From Paenibacillus sp. LHD-38 (lineage in GTDB: Bacteria; Bacillota; Bacilli; Paenibacillales; Paenibacillaceae), in the NCBI RefSeq assembly GCF_031157315.1, contig NZ_JAVIFU010000007.1, forward strand, positions 124,001 through 188,000: a DNA stretch of 64,000 nucleotides. The letters are read 5' to 3'. This document shows positions 7,584 through 15,873 of the stretch, in pieces. The notes under the pieces were generated by a model, which was given only the letters and a program-made list of their open reading frames with translations, was not told the origin of the DNA and searched no databases. Each line of letters opens with the position of its first letter. The first letter of the stretch is position 1. A program made the position numbers and the translations under genes.

Positions 7584-10314
7584 GACAGCGCATATTATTT
7601 CTCACACACACTGGGATCGGGAATGGTACCTGCCGTTTGAGAAGCATCGTTTCAGACTGGTGCGGCTCATGGATGAGCTGATGGAGGTTTTGGAAAACAA
7701 CACCGAATTCCGAACCTATCACCTCGATGGACAGACGATCCTGTTGGAGGATTACTTGGAGGTTCGTCCAGACCGGCGCGCGCAGCTCGAGAAGCTGATT
7801 AGGGACGGGCGGATTCATATCGGTCCTTGGTATATTCTGCAAGATGAGTTTCTAACGAGCAGCGAAGCCAACATTCGAAATCTATTATATGGGCACAAGG
7901 ATGCAGCGCGGTATGGGAACATATCCAAGCTAGGCTATTTCCCCGACTCCTTCGGAAACATGGGACAGGCTGCGCAAATCTTAACGCAAGCCGATATCCT
8001 GACGGCGGTATTCGGAAGAGGTGTAACCCCGACGGGGTTCAACAACACCGTGGATCATCAATCGAATTACGAATCGCCGTATTCCGAGATGATCTGGCAG
8101 TCTCCTGACGGCTCGGAAGTACTGGGTATCCTGTTTGCGAATTGGTATAGCAACGGGAACGAGGTTCCGAAGGATGAGGCAGCGGCGAAATCGTACTGGG
8201 AGTCCCGGTTAGCCGCTGCCCAAGCATTCGCATCGACCCCTCACCTGTTGTTCATGAACGGGTGCGATCACCAACCGGTCCAGAGGGATCTTCCGGATGC
8301 AGTGGCTGTTGCGAAACAGCTGTTTCCAGACATTGAATTCGTGCATTCGAATTTCGATGATTATATCGCCGCTGTTAAGGAGAACCTCCCTGAGGAGCTG
8401 CAAGTCGTGAAGGGCGAGCTTAGAAGCCAACGTACGAACGGGTGGGGCACGCTTGTAAACACGGCTTCCTCCCGGATCTACTTGAAGCAGGCGAACGAAA
8501 GAGGACAGACCTGGCTGGAGAAGGTGGCCGAACCGCTGGCCGCGATGGCTTATACGGCAGGCAAAGCCTATCCTCATCATTGGTTTGAATACGGGTGGAA
8601 GACGTTGATGAAAAACCATCCACATGACAGTATTTGCGGCTGCAGCATCGACGAGGTTCACCGGGAAATGACGGCTCGCTTCGAGAAAAGCCTCCACGTG
8701 GCGGAATCGATTGTGGAGCAAAGCGCCGAATATCTTGAAAAACAAATCGATACCCGGTTATACGAGCCGTATGGCGCATCCGCATTGCCGATTGTCGTTT
8801 GGAATACGACCGGATGGGGGCGAAGCGGTGTCGTTCGGGTAAAGGTCGACGTAGATCGCGTGTATTTCCGCGAAGGCATCAGCTTTGACGAGATGCGTCG
8901 AAGCATGAAGCAATTGCCGCTCGGACAAAGAAAATTGGTTGATCCGCAAGGGAAGACGATCCCTGCTTCGGTCAAAGATTTGGGGATTCAGTTCGGCTAC
9001 GATCTTCCGGACGACCAGTTCCGTCAGCCGTATTTCGCAAGATCGGTAGAGCTGGAATTCGAGGCGGTAAATGTTCAGGCCCTTGGTCACCTCGTTTACG
9101 CATGGGTGGAAGGCTCCGGAAGCGAAGGTGAAGGGAACGCCCCATTATTGGTCACGGGAGAACGGACGATGGAGAACGATTACGTTCGAATTGTTATCGC
9201 GAATAACGGAACGTGGGAATTGACGGAGAAACAAAGCGGTCATACGTTTAAAGGACTCGGGGTATACGAAAACACAGGGGATATCGGCAATGAGTACATG
9301 TACAAACAGGCGGACGGGGACGTTGCCCTCACGACGGAACATCTCGCCGCGGACATTCGGCTCGTCGAGAATACTCCTTACCGTGCGTCGTTTGAAACGG
9401 TTCATGTGATTCAAGTACCCGAACAGGCTGATGAACTTCTGCAGCAAGAGCGGGAGGAGTTGGTTTGGTTTACTCAACGAAAAGCGCGCCGCTCGCAGAA
9501 ATTAGTTCCAATGGAAATTAAGACCAAGATTACGTTAGATAAACACGCGCGAGGGGTGCTCGTGAGAACGACATTCGACAATACCTCCAAGGACCACAGG
9601 CTTCGGGTGTTGTTTCCTTCCGACTTACATAGTGCGACGCATTATGCGGATTCGATCTTCGAAATTGCGGAACGAGATAACGAACCCGCGCCCGAATGGA
9701 AAAACCCGAGTAACTGCCACCATCAACATGCATTCGCAAGTGTTTACGACGGGCAGATGGGATTAACGGTAGCGAATAAGGGTCTGAATGAGTACGAGAT
9801 TCTGAGGGACGGCAGAAACACCCTTGCTATTACGTTGCTTAGAGCAGTTGCCGAATTGGGCGATTGGGGCGTATTCCCAACGCCGGAGGCCCAATGCCAA
9901 GGTACGCATACGGCGGAATATATCATCTTCCCTCATAGCGGCGATCCGAAGCAGACAGGGGTATACGCTGAGGCATATCAATTCCAAGTCCCTTGGACAG
10001 CGTTACAATCCGGGGTACATGGCGGCACAATCCCGCCCGTGCATTCTTGGATGCCATGGAGCGGCGAGACGCTTGCCTTCTCATCGTTGAAGGTTTCGGA
10101 GATGACAGGCGACATCGTTGCAAGATGGTATCACCTGGGGGCAAATCAAGAAAATTTATGGGTACAGCCTCAATTCCCATGCGGGAAGTTGCACACCAGC
10201 GATGTCCTCGAAAGAAGGAAGGAAGCCGTTCTTGCCAATGCAGACGGAAATTATATGCTGCCTGTCAAAAAATATGAAATCATAACCCTAAGTATGGAAA
10301 TAAAAGGAAAATGA
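7573..10314 (+). CDS. GH38 alpha-mannosidase
   Basis: A 913-residue retaining alpha-mannosidase of family GH38. The metal-binding HTHWDREW motif is at residues ~10-18, YFPDSFGNMGQ near 120 carries the catalytic Asp nucleophile, and FMNGCDHQP near 226 carries further zinc ligands. The alpha/beta barrel, middle helical domain and large C-terminal beta-sandwich region are of usual length. There is no signal peptide, so it acts on imported oligosaccharides. It overlaps the asparaginase gene and ends at a perfect 14-bp hairpin. Bacterial GH38 enzymes cleave alpha-1,3-mannose from N-glycan cores, alpha-mannosides or mannosylglycerate; with GH125 and GH20 neighbours an N-glycan role is most likely. 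Confidence 0.92.
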   Translation: MHRKTAHIISHTHWDREWYLPFEKHRFRLVRLMDELMEVLENNTEFRTYHLDGQTILLEDYLEVRPDRRAQLEKLIRDGRIHIGPWYILQDEFLTSSEANIRNLLYGHKDAARYGNISKLGYFPDSFGNMGQAAQILTQADILTAVFGRGVTPTGFNNTVDHQSNYESPYSEMIWQSPDGSEVLGILFANWYSNGNEVPKDEAAAKSYWESRLAAAQAFASTPHLLFMNGCDHQPVQRDLPDAVAVAKQLFPDIEFVHSNFDDYIAAVKENLPEELQVVKGELRSQRTNGWGTLVNTASSRIYLKQANERGQTWLEKVAEPLAAMAYTAGKAYPHHWFEYGWKTLMKNHPHDSICGCSIDEVHREMTARFEKSLHVAESIVEQSAEYLEKQIDTRLYEPYGASALPIVVWNTTGWGRSGVVRVKVDVDRVYFREGISFDEMRRSMKQLPLGQRKLVDPQGKTIPASVKDLGIQFGYDLPDDQFRQPYFARSVELEFEAVNVQALGHLVYAWVEGSGSEGEGNAPLLVTGERTMENDYVRIVIANNGTWELTEKQSGHTFKGLGVYENTGDIGNEYMYKQADGDVALTTEHLAADIRLVENTPYRASFETVHVIQVPEQADELLQQEREELVWFTQRKARRSQKLVPMEIKTKITLDKHARGVLVRTTFDNTSKDHRLRVLFPSDLHSATHYADSIFEIAERDNEPAPEWKNPSNCHHQHAFASVYDGQMGLTVANKGLNEYEILRDGRNTLAITLLRAVAELGDWGVFPTPEAQCQGTHTAEYIIFPHSGDPKQTGVYAEAYQFQVPWTALQSGVHGGTIPPVHSWMPWSGETLAFSSLKVSEMTGDIVARWYHLGANQENLWVQPQFPCGKLHTSDVLERRKEAVLANADGNYMLPVKKYEIITLSMEIKGK

Positions 10315-10316
10315 TA

Positions 10317-10354
10317 AATATCCCTTGCTCACCGAATGGAGAGCAAGGGATATT
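10317..10354. terminator. perfect hairpin between convergent genes
   Basis: A perfect 14-bp stem (AATATCCCTTGCTC / GAGCAAGGGATATT) with a 10-base loop lies two bases after the GH38 stop codon, facing the convergent exporter gene. The T-tail is poor, so it may act as a weak bidirectional terminator or mRNA stabiliser. Confidence 0.65.
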
Positions 10355-10380
10355 CTAGTTTAGATTGATTTATTCTGGTC

Positions 10381-12264
10381 TTATGCGCCGCTATGAATCT
10401 CCTCGGGACGCATAGCCTTCAGTTGTAACTCATAAAGCTTACGGTACAATCCTCCTTCTGCCAAAAGCTGTCTATGGCTGCCTCTCTGTACAATTTCACC
10501 GCCGTCCACAACCAAGATTTGATCCGCTCGGACGACCGTAGCCAGTCGATGGGCGATAATGAAGGTGGTCCTGTCTTTCATTAAACGTTCCAATGCTTCC
10601 GTTACTAAAGCTTCCGATTCCGAATCGAGCGCCGAGGTCGCCTCATCGAGAATTAGAATTTTTGGATTTTTCAATAACGCTCTTGCGATCGCTAGCCGTT
10701 GTTTTTGGCCGCCGGACAACCGCATGCCTCTCTCGCCGATGATCGTTTCGTATCCATCCTTGAAATCAGCAATAAACTCATGAGCATTAGCGGCTTTCGA
10801 GGCCGTAACGATTTCCTCCATCGTCACGTTTTCGCGTCCGTATATCATATTGTCCTTGATTGTGCCGGAGAATAGGACATTGTCTTGCAGTACGATGGCG
10901 ATATGCTTCCTAAGCTCCTCCAACTTGTAATCGCGTGCATCCTTACCATCAATGAATACCGCGCCGTCAACAGGATCATAAAACCTTGGGATTAAATTGA
11001 TCAATGTGGACTTTCCGGCACCGCTGGGTCCTACCAAGGCGATCACTTCACCGGACTTGGCTTTAAAGGTAATGTCTCTGATCCCAGTCCGTTTTTCGAT
11101 TTCGACTTCCGGAAGTTTCGGAGGAAGATGCGTGGGAATCCAGTAAAATTTTTTCGGCGGCCGCTCTCTCTCTATGAGGTCAGGATTTGCCCGTTGGTTA
11201 TGGTTATCATTATAAATTAAATTTAGTGTGAGATACGTGTAGGTAACGTCACGAAATTCGACTTCCCCCTTGCATTCCGGCATAGGATACGCGTTAGAAC
11301 GCTCTACGATATCCGGTTTTTCATCGAACACTTCGAAGATCCGCTCGATGTTCGTGACGGAATTTTGGATCGTTACGTTCACGTCGGCGAACCGTTGAAT
11401 GGGACCGTACAGGTTGCCTAGAAGCATCTGAAACGCGATGATTTCTCCGGCGCTCATTTCACCTTTCAGCACCAACCCTCCGCCGATAAACCAAATGACG
11501 ATGCCGCCGACATGAGACAACGATTCGCTAAGTCTCCCGAGAATGTTCGAAAACAAATGAGCGGTGACCGTGTGGTGAAAGTGCTGCTCAGTTTGCTTGT
11601 TAAACCTGATCTTTTCTTGCTTCTCTCCGTTAAAGGCTTGAACGATGCGAATTCCGCCCATTCGCTCCACCAAGGTACCCGAAACCCGTTCCATCTGCCG
11701 GTGTACGGATCTCCAGGCCAGACGGATCCAAACATTCATATTCGTGAAGGACAAGTAATAAAAGGGAAGCACACATAGTGAAATCAAGGCAAGCGTTACA
11801 TTCATTCGAAACAGGAGAAAACCGGCGAACAGGACCATACATAAATCAAGTACTAAATTGATGATTCCGCCGCCAATAAGGTTTTGCGCTCCTCCGACAT
11901 CATGAATCACCCTTGATGCGACGCCGCCAACCTGTCTCTGGTCATAATAGCTCACCGACATCCGCTGCAGATGGTCATACAATTGTTCTCGCAAATGCAT
12001 CATCATTTTATTGCCGAGTATGGCCGAGATATAGTTTCTTAAGAAATTCAGAAGCACTCCGAAAAACAAAATGAAGGCCATGAGCAGCACGGTGTTCGTT
12101 AACCGCGAGTAATCATCGCCAATCAATACATCGTCGACAAGGAGTTGGGTGAAAACAGGCGTGGACAGCGGCGCCGTAAACTGTAAAATGCCGACCGCGA
12201 TGATAATGCAAATCATCCACCAATAGGGTTTGGCCCATAGGATATAACGTTTGATTGGACTCAT
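10381..12264 (-). CDS. ABC exporter, fused permease and ATPase (MsbA/LmrA type)
   Basis: A 627-residue half-transporter: six membrane helices in residues ~10-300, then a nucleotide-binding domain with Walker A GPSGAGKST, Q-loop IVLQDN, signature LSGGQKQR, Walker B ILILDEATSALD and H-loop AHR. It probably works as a homodimer exporting lipid or drug. ATG 12264 is preferred over GTG 12273, since AAGTGAT just precedes it. Unusually, about 45 extra residues containing YNDNHNQRANPDLIERERPP lie between the first strand of the ATPase domain (FRDVTYTY) and the strand before Walker A (GIRDITFKAKSGE). It lies opposite to the glycan genes and separates GH38 from the rest, so it is probably functionally unrelated. 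Confidence 0.9.
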   Translation of the reverse strand: MSPIKRYILWAKPYWWMICIIIAVGILQFTAPLSTPVFTQLLVDDVLIGDDYSRLTNTVLLMAFILFFGVLLNFLRNYISAILGNKMMMHLREQLYDHLQRMSVSYYDQRQVGGVASRVIHDVGGAQNLIGGGIINLVLDLCMVLFAGFLLFRMNVTLALISLCVLPFYYLSFTNMNVWIRLAWRSVHRQMERVSGTLVERMGGIRIVQAFNGEKQEKIRFNKQTEQHFHHTVTAHLFSNILGRLSESLSHVGGIVIWFIGGGLVLKGEMSAGEIIAFQMLLGNLYGPIQRFADVNVTIQNSVTNIERIFEVFDEKPDIVERSNAYPMPECKGEVEFRDVTYTYLTLNLIYNDNHNQRANPDLIERERPPKKFYWIPTHLPPKLPEVEIEKRTGIRDITFKAKSGEVIALVGPSGAGKSTLINLIPRFYDPVDGAVFIDGKDARDYKLEELRKHIAIVLQDNVLFSGTIKDNMIYGRENVTMEEIVTASKAANAHEFIADFKDGYETIIGERGMRLSGGQKQRLAIARALLKNPKILILDEATSALDSESEALVTEALERLMKDRTTFIIAHRLATVVRADQILVVDGGEIVQRGSHRQLLAEGGLYRKLYELQLKAMRPEEIHSGA

Positions 12265-12528
12265 AAGTATCACTTCGCTTTTGATATATTTTTTTGAAAG
12301 ACTTTATCATCTTAGCGCAAAATGAAAGGGGATACAATAAACGTAAAGTATAACAATTGGAAGGGATTGGAGAGGAAAGGGCGAAAAGGGTAGGATATCA
12401 ATAGGTTTCAAGGTTTAGCACGAGAATTCCCATGATAATCGGCTAGTTTAGGACAATTTCCATTTTACTTTGCAGAATAAATAGCGTTAAATAGATATGT
12501 TCAGATGAAAATTGGTTATAACCTTTAG
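12265..12528. other. intergenic, promoter of exporter; end of a deletion
   Basis: AT-rich, no open frame with a ribosome site. It must carry the promoter of the leftward exporter gene. The next rightward frame becomes coding-like only from about base 12529, suggesting a deletion junction there. No terminator or repeat recognised. Confidence 0.5.
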
Positions 12529-13563
12529 GCTGTTCAATGGATTTGGAATATTAACTACTTTATGAACAACGCGAACGAATCGAATATCGGCGCGCTTAGA
12601 GCCGACGGCACCCAGAAGCCGGAGGCGGACGTTTCCTACGATTTCGGCGGATTCATGGGCGAGATCAGCGGACTGTTCGAGGGACGTGTGCTGGAAGATG
12701 TGGCGGTCGTGTATCCGTATTCCAACGATTTCTCAAGCCGCAAGCACGCTTTCCAATCCACCGCGCAGGCAATTAGGGTACTCACTTACGGGATGAACAT
12801 ACACCCTCGAGGCATCGGGGAGTACCAATTGGAGGATCTGGAGCGGGAGCCTGCCAAGCTGATTATCGTGCCAAGCCCGCAAAACTTCAGCGACGATGCT
12901 TTCAATCGGTTGGTTGAGCTCGCGAAGTGAGGGAGTACGGTGCTCTGGACCGGTCCGCTTCGCAGAGACGCCTACTGGGGGCCGGCAAATGAGCGGCTCC
13001 AGGCTGAAATCGGCGAGACGGTACACGGCAACGTATTGCGTGAGGAAGCGCTGCTATTGAACGGGAAGCTGTACGCAGCATCATTCGGGAATCGTAAAAT
13101 AGGCACGGTTGCCATTGATATTCCGGTTAGCGGCGGAAACGCGGCAAACGATAGTGGAGTACTCCTTCCAATCACAGCGGAGCTCGGGACGGGCCGCTTC
13201 ATCTGGTGTCCGCTTCCGCTTGAGCTGAATGACCGCTGGGAACCGCTGCAAGCGTTGTACACGGAAGCGCTGCGCATAGCCGGCGCCGCATATGAGCTTG
13301 AATGGTTGAGCGGCGGGGAGCTTCCGGGAGTATACGGGCGAAAGCTTCAATTTGCGGAAGGATTTCTTTACATTTTCGTATCCGAATACAGCAGCGATAC
13401 CGATATTCAAGTACGCGACCCGCTGACAGGGGCCGATTATGCGTTTACGCTGGATAGCGAAAGAACAGTCATGTTTGCCGCCGACCGTGAAGGACGATTG
13501 CTGTCCGTATACCGGCCGGATCAGGTTAGCGTTCGATGCAGCGGCGCCAACTCTGCTGTCTAA
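12529..13563 (+). pseudogene. C-terminal remnant of a GH42-like glycosidase
   Basis: One reading frame continues from about 12529 to 13563, interrupted only by a TGA at 12928-12930 (probably GGA to TGA in a Lys-Gly-Gly turn). The start is abrupt: an in-frame TAG lies at 12526. The sequence around WNINYFMNNANESNIGALRADG resembles the end of a glycosidase barrel where substrate and partner residues lie. The following 200 residues look like a Rossmann-like trimerisation domain (VAVVYPYSNDFSSR, LIIVPSPQNF) and a beta-sandwich tail, as in GH42-type beta-galactosidases. The catalytic barrel is missing, so the gene is dead, although the 207-residue second piece could still be translated. The family assignment is moderate; the decay is clear. 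Confidence 0.7.
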
Positions 13564-13646
13564 GCAGACAATGTAAGAAATAAACGATAAAGACGCTTCG
13601 GTTCTCGTATGCAGTATCGGAGCAATTGCAGGAGGAGCTATGTCAA

Positions 13647-14966
13647 ATGGAACAATTTAAGCTGCCGAAGGTAAGCATCCCTCGAATGGAGCTTCCGGAA
13701 GCAATAAAGCAAGTGCTGGACGAGGCGGAGGAAAAGCTGGCCCGCCGTCCCAAGCTGTTGCACCAGTTTCGGAACTGTTTTCCGAATACGCTCGAAACAA
13801 CAACGAAGCTGATGGACGATGGCACGACCTTCGTCATTACGGGGGATATTCCCGCGATGTGGCTTCGCGATTCGGTCGAGCAAATCATTCACTATGTACC
13901 GTTCGCGAAGGATGATGCGGGGCTGCAGCGAATCATTTCGGGGTTGATCAAGCGTCACTCCATGTATATCAGTATCGATCCTTACGCGAACGCCTTTAAC
14001 GAAACGGCCAACCACTGGCATTGGGACGCAAATGATGAAACCAAGATGTCCCCTTGGGTTTGGGAACGTAAATTTGAATTGGATTCGCTTTGCTTTACGG
14101 TTCGTCTGGCCTATATGTATTGGAAAGAAACCGGTCTAACCGATATTTTCGACGAGCAGTTCAAACAGGTGCTGCGCTCCATTGTCGACGTATGGAAAAC
14201 GGAACAGCGCCATTTCGAAAAATCGGAATACCGATTTATGCGGTACAACTGCCCGGCTATAGATACGCTGCGCAACGATGGATACGGGATGCCCGTCAAT
14301 TACACGGGAATGGTATGGTCGGGCTTCCGTCCGAGCGACGATGCTTGCGACCTGCATTTCAATATTCCATCCAACATGTTTGCCGCTGTTTCGCTCTCCC
14401 AAATGCAGGAGATGGCGAAATGGGTGTACCGCGATGAAGCGTTTGTTCAGGAGATGAAGCTTCTGGAGGAAGACATTCGTCACGGCATCCAGCTTTACGG
14501 GGTGTACAACCACCCGACATTCGGGAAGATTTACGCTTTTGAGACGGACGGGTACGGCAACTACTGCCTGATGGATGATGCGGGCACGCCAAGTCTGCTG
14601 TCGATCCCGTATATCGGTTACACGGACGTTAATGACCCCATTTACCAAAACACGCGCCGGTTTATTTTAAGCAAAGAGAATCCGTTCTACTTTGAAGGGA
14701 AAGCTGCGAAAGGGATCGGCAGTCCCCATACGCCGCCGGGATATATCTGGCACATGGCGTTAGCCATGCAAGGCATAACCGCCGCGACAGATGAGGAAAT
14801 GCGGGAGATGATCGATCTGTTGGAAGCGACCGATGCCGATACCGGCTTTATGCATGAGGGCTTCCATGCCGATGATCCGAAACGGTTTACCCGTCCATGG
14901 TTTGCATGGTCGAACAGTCTCTTTTCGCAGCTCATTTACCACGCGATGGTGAAGGGGATTTTGTAA
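13647..14966 (+). CDS. GH125 exo-alpha-1,6-mannosidase
   Basis: A 439-residue metal-independent alpha-mannosidase (formerly DUF1237). The ATG at 13647 follows GGAGGA with a 10-base gap; the longer frame starting at TTG 13626 would place the ribosome site inside the gene. Family marks are the MWLRDS motif near residue 70, HWHWDAND near 120, TPPGYIWHMALAMQGIT near 361 and FAWSNSLFSQ near the C-terminus. GH125 enzymes invert and remove non-reducing alpha-1,6-linked mannose, the linkage of the N-glycan core branch. It lacks a signal peptide and is followed 32 bases later by the isomerase gene. GH38 plus GH125 together cover the alpha-1,3 and alpha-1,6 mannoses. Confidence 0.93.
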   Translation: MEQFKLPKVSIPRMELPEAIKQVLDEAEEKLARRPKLLHQFRNCFPNTLETTTKLMDDGTTFVITGDIPAMWLRDSVEQIIHYVPFAKDDAGLQRIISGLIKRHSMYISIDPYANAFNETANHWHWDANDETKMSPWVWERKFELDSLCFTVRLAYMYWKETGLTDIFDEQFKQVLRSIVDVWKTEQRHFEKSEYRFMRYNCPAIDTLRNDGYGMPVNYTGMVWSGFRPSDDACDLHFNIPSNMFAAVSLSQMQEMAKWVYRDEAFVQEMKLLEEDIRHGIQLYGVYNHPTFGKIYAFETDGYGNYCLMDDAGTPSLLSIPYIGYTDVNDPIYQNTRRFILSKENPFYFEGKAAKGIGSPHTPPGYIWHMALAMQGITAATDEEMREMIDLLEATDADTGFMHEGFHADDPKRFTRPWFAWSNSLFSQLIYHAMVKGIL

Positions 14967-14998
14967 CTATCAAATTTGAAATAGGCGGGGTGGAAGCA

Positions 14999-15871
14999 AT
15001 GAAAATTGGTCTTAGTACGTATAGTTTGTTAAACGCTTTGAAGTCCGGGGAGATGACAGTCCTGGATGTTATCCAATGGATCGCTGACAACGGCGGCGAG
15101 CATATGGAGATGGTTCCTTACGGTTATACGGTCGAAGACAATCCTGACTTGGCGGATGCAATCCGCGAAAAAGCTAAATCGGCAGGCATTGAATTGTCCA
15201 ACTACTCTATGCCCGCTAACTTCGTACAGGAAACGGAGGAAGCCTTTGACGAAGAAATGGCCCGCGTCAAGAGACATGTCGATGTCGTGCATCGGATGGG
15301 CGTCAAGCATATGCGCCATGACGTTACGGCCTTTACTCTGCCGAAGGAAAAGATGACGATCGCGTGGTTTGAGGAAAGCTTGCCGCTGATCGTCAAAGGC
15401 AGCCGGATCATTGCCGATTACGCCGCGCAGTCCGGAATTACGACCACGATCGAGAACCACGGCTTCAGCGTGCAGGCGAGCGATCGCGTCCAACGAGTCC
15501 TGCAGGCGGTAGACCGCCCGAACTTCAAGACGACGCTTGATATCGGCAACTTCATGTGCGTGGATGAAAACCCGATTATCGGGGTAATGAAAAATTTGCC
15601 GTATGCGTCACTCGTTCACTTCAAGGATTTTTATTTCCGCCCGTACGACGAACATCCTGGCAACGGGGAATGGTTCACCACGGCGCATGGAAATTTCCTG
15701 CGCGGTGCGATCGTTGGGCACGGGGACATCCCGATCAGGAAAATCGTGAAATTGATTAAGCAATCAGGATACGACGGCAATATTACAGTCGAGTTCGAAG
15801 GCATGGAGGAATGCAGGACCGCTTCCAGGATAGCCATGGACAATTTACGCCGCTTCTGGGAGGAGGCTTGA
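14999..15871 (+). CDS. sugar phosphate isomerase/epimerase (AP_endonuc_2 barrel)
   Basis: A 290-residue TIM-barrel protein of the xylose-isomerase-like superfamily. ATG 14999 is chosen because GGCGGGGTGG lies just before it; the frame is open further upstream within the GH125 gene. Metal-ligand candidates are the Glu in TIENHG near residue 150, the Asp in TLDIGNF near 182, the His in VHFKDFY near 207 and the Glu in TVEFEG near 265. This four-residue set matches active members. The substrate cannot be read from sequence; as part of the glycan operon it may isomerise one of the released sugars. Its stop lies just before the ribosome site of the GH2 gene. Confidence 0.85.
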   Translation: MKIGLSTYSLLNALKSGEMTVLDVIQWIADNGGEHMEMVPYGYTVEDNPDLADAIREKAKSAGIELSNYSMPANFVQETEEAFDEEMARVKRHVDVVHRMGVKHMRHDVTAFTLPKEKMTIAWFEESLPLIVKGSRIIADYAAQSGITTTIENHGFSVQASDRVQRVLQAVDRPNFKTTLDIGNFMCVDENPIIGVMKNLPYASLVHFKDFYFRPYDEHPGNGEWFTTAHGNFLRGAIVGHGDIPIRKIVKLIKQSGYDGNITVEFEGMEECRTASRIAMDNLRRFWEEA

Positions 15872-15873
15872 AA

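Noticed and set aside
8209..8745. Long antisense frame within GH38
   Set aside because: Codon-shadow of a GC-rich gene, no ribosome site, no recognisable protein.
12562..12930. Stand-alone 122-residue gene
   Set aside because: The frame continues as the same protein beyond the TGA and also upstream of the ATG; no ribosome site is present.
13638..14648. Antisense frames opposite GH125
   Set aside because: Shadows of the GH125 coding frame.
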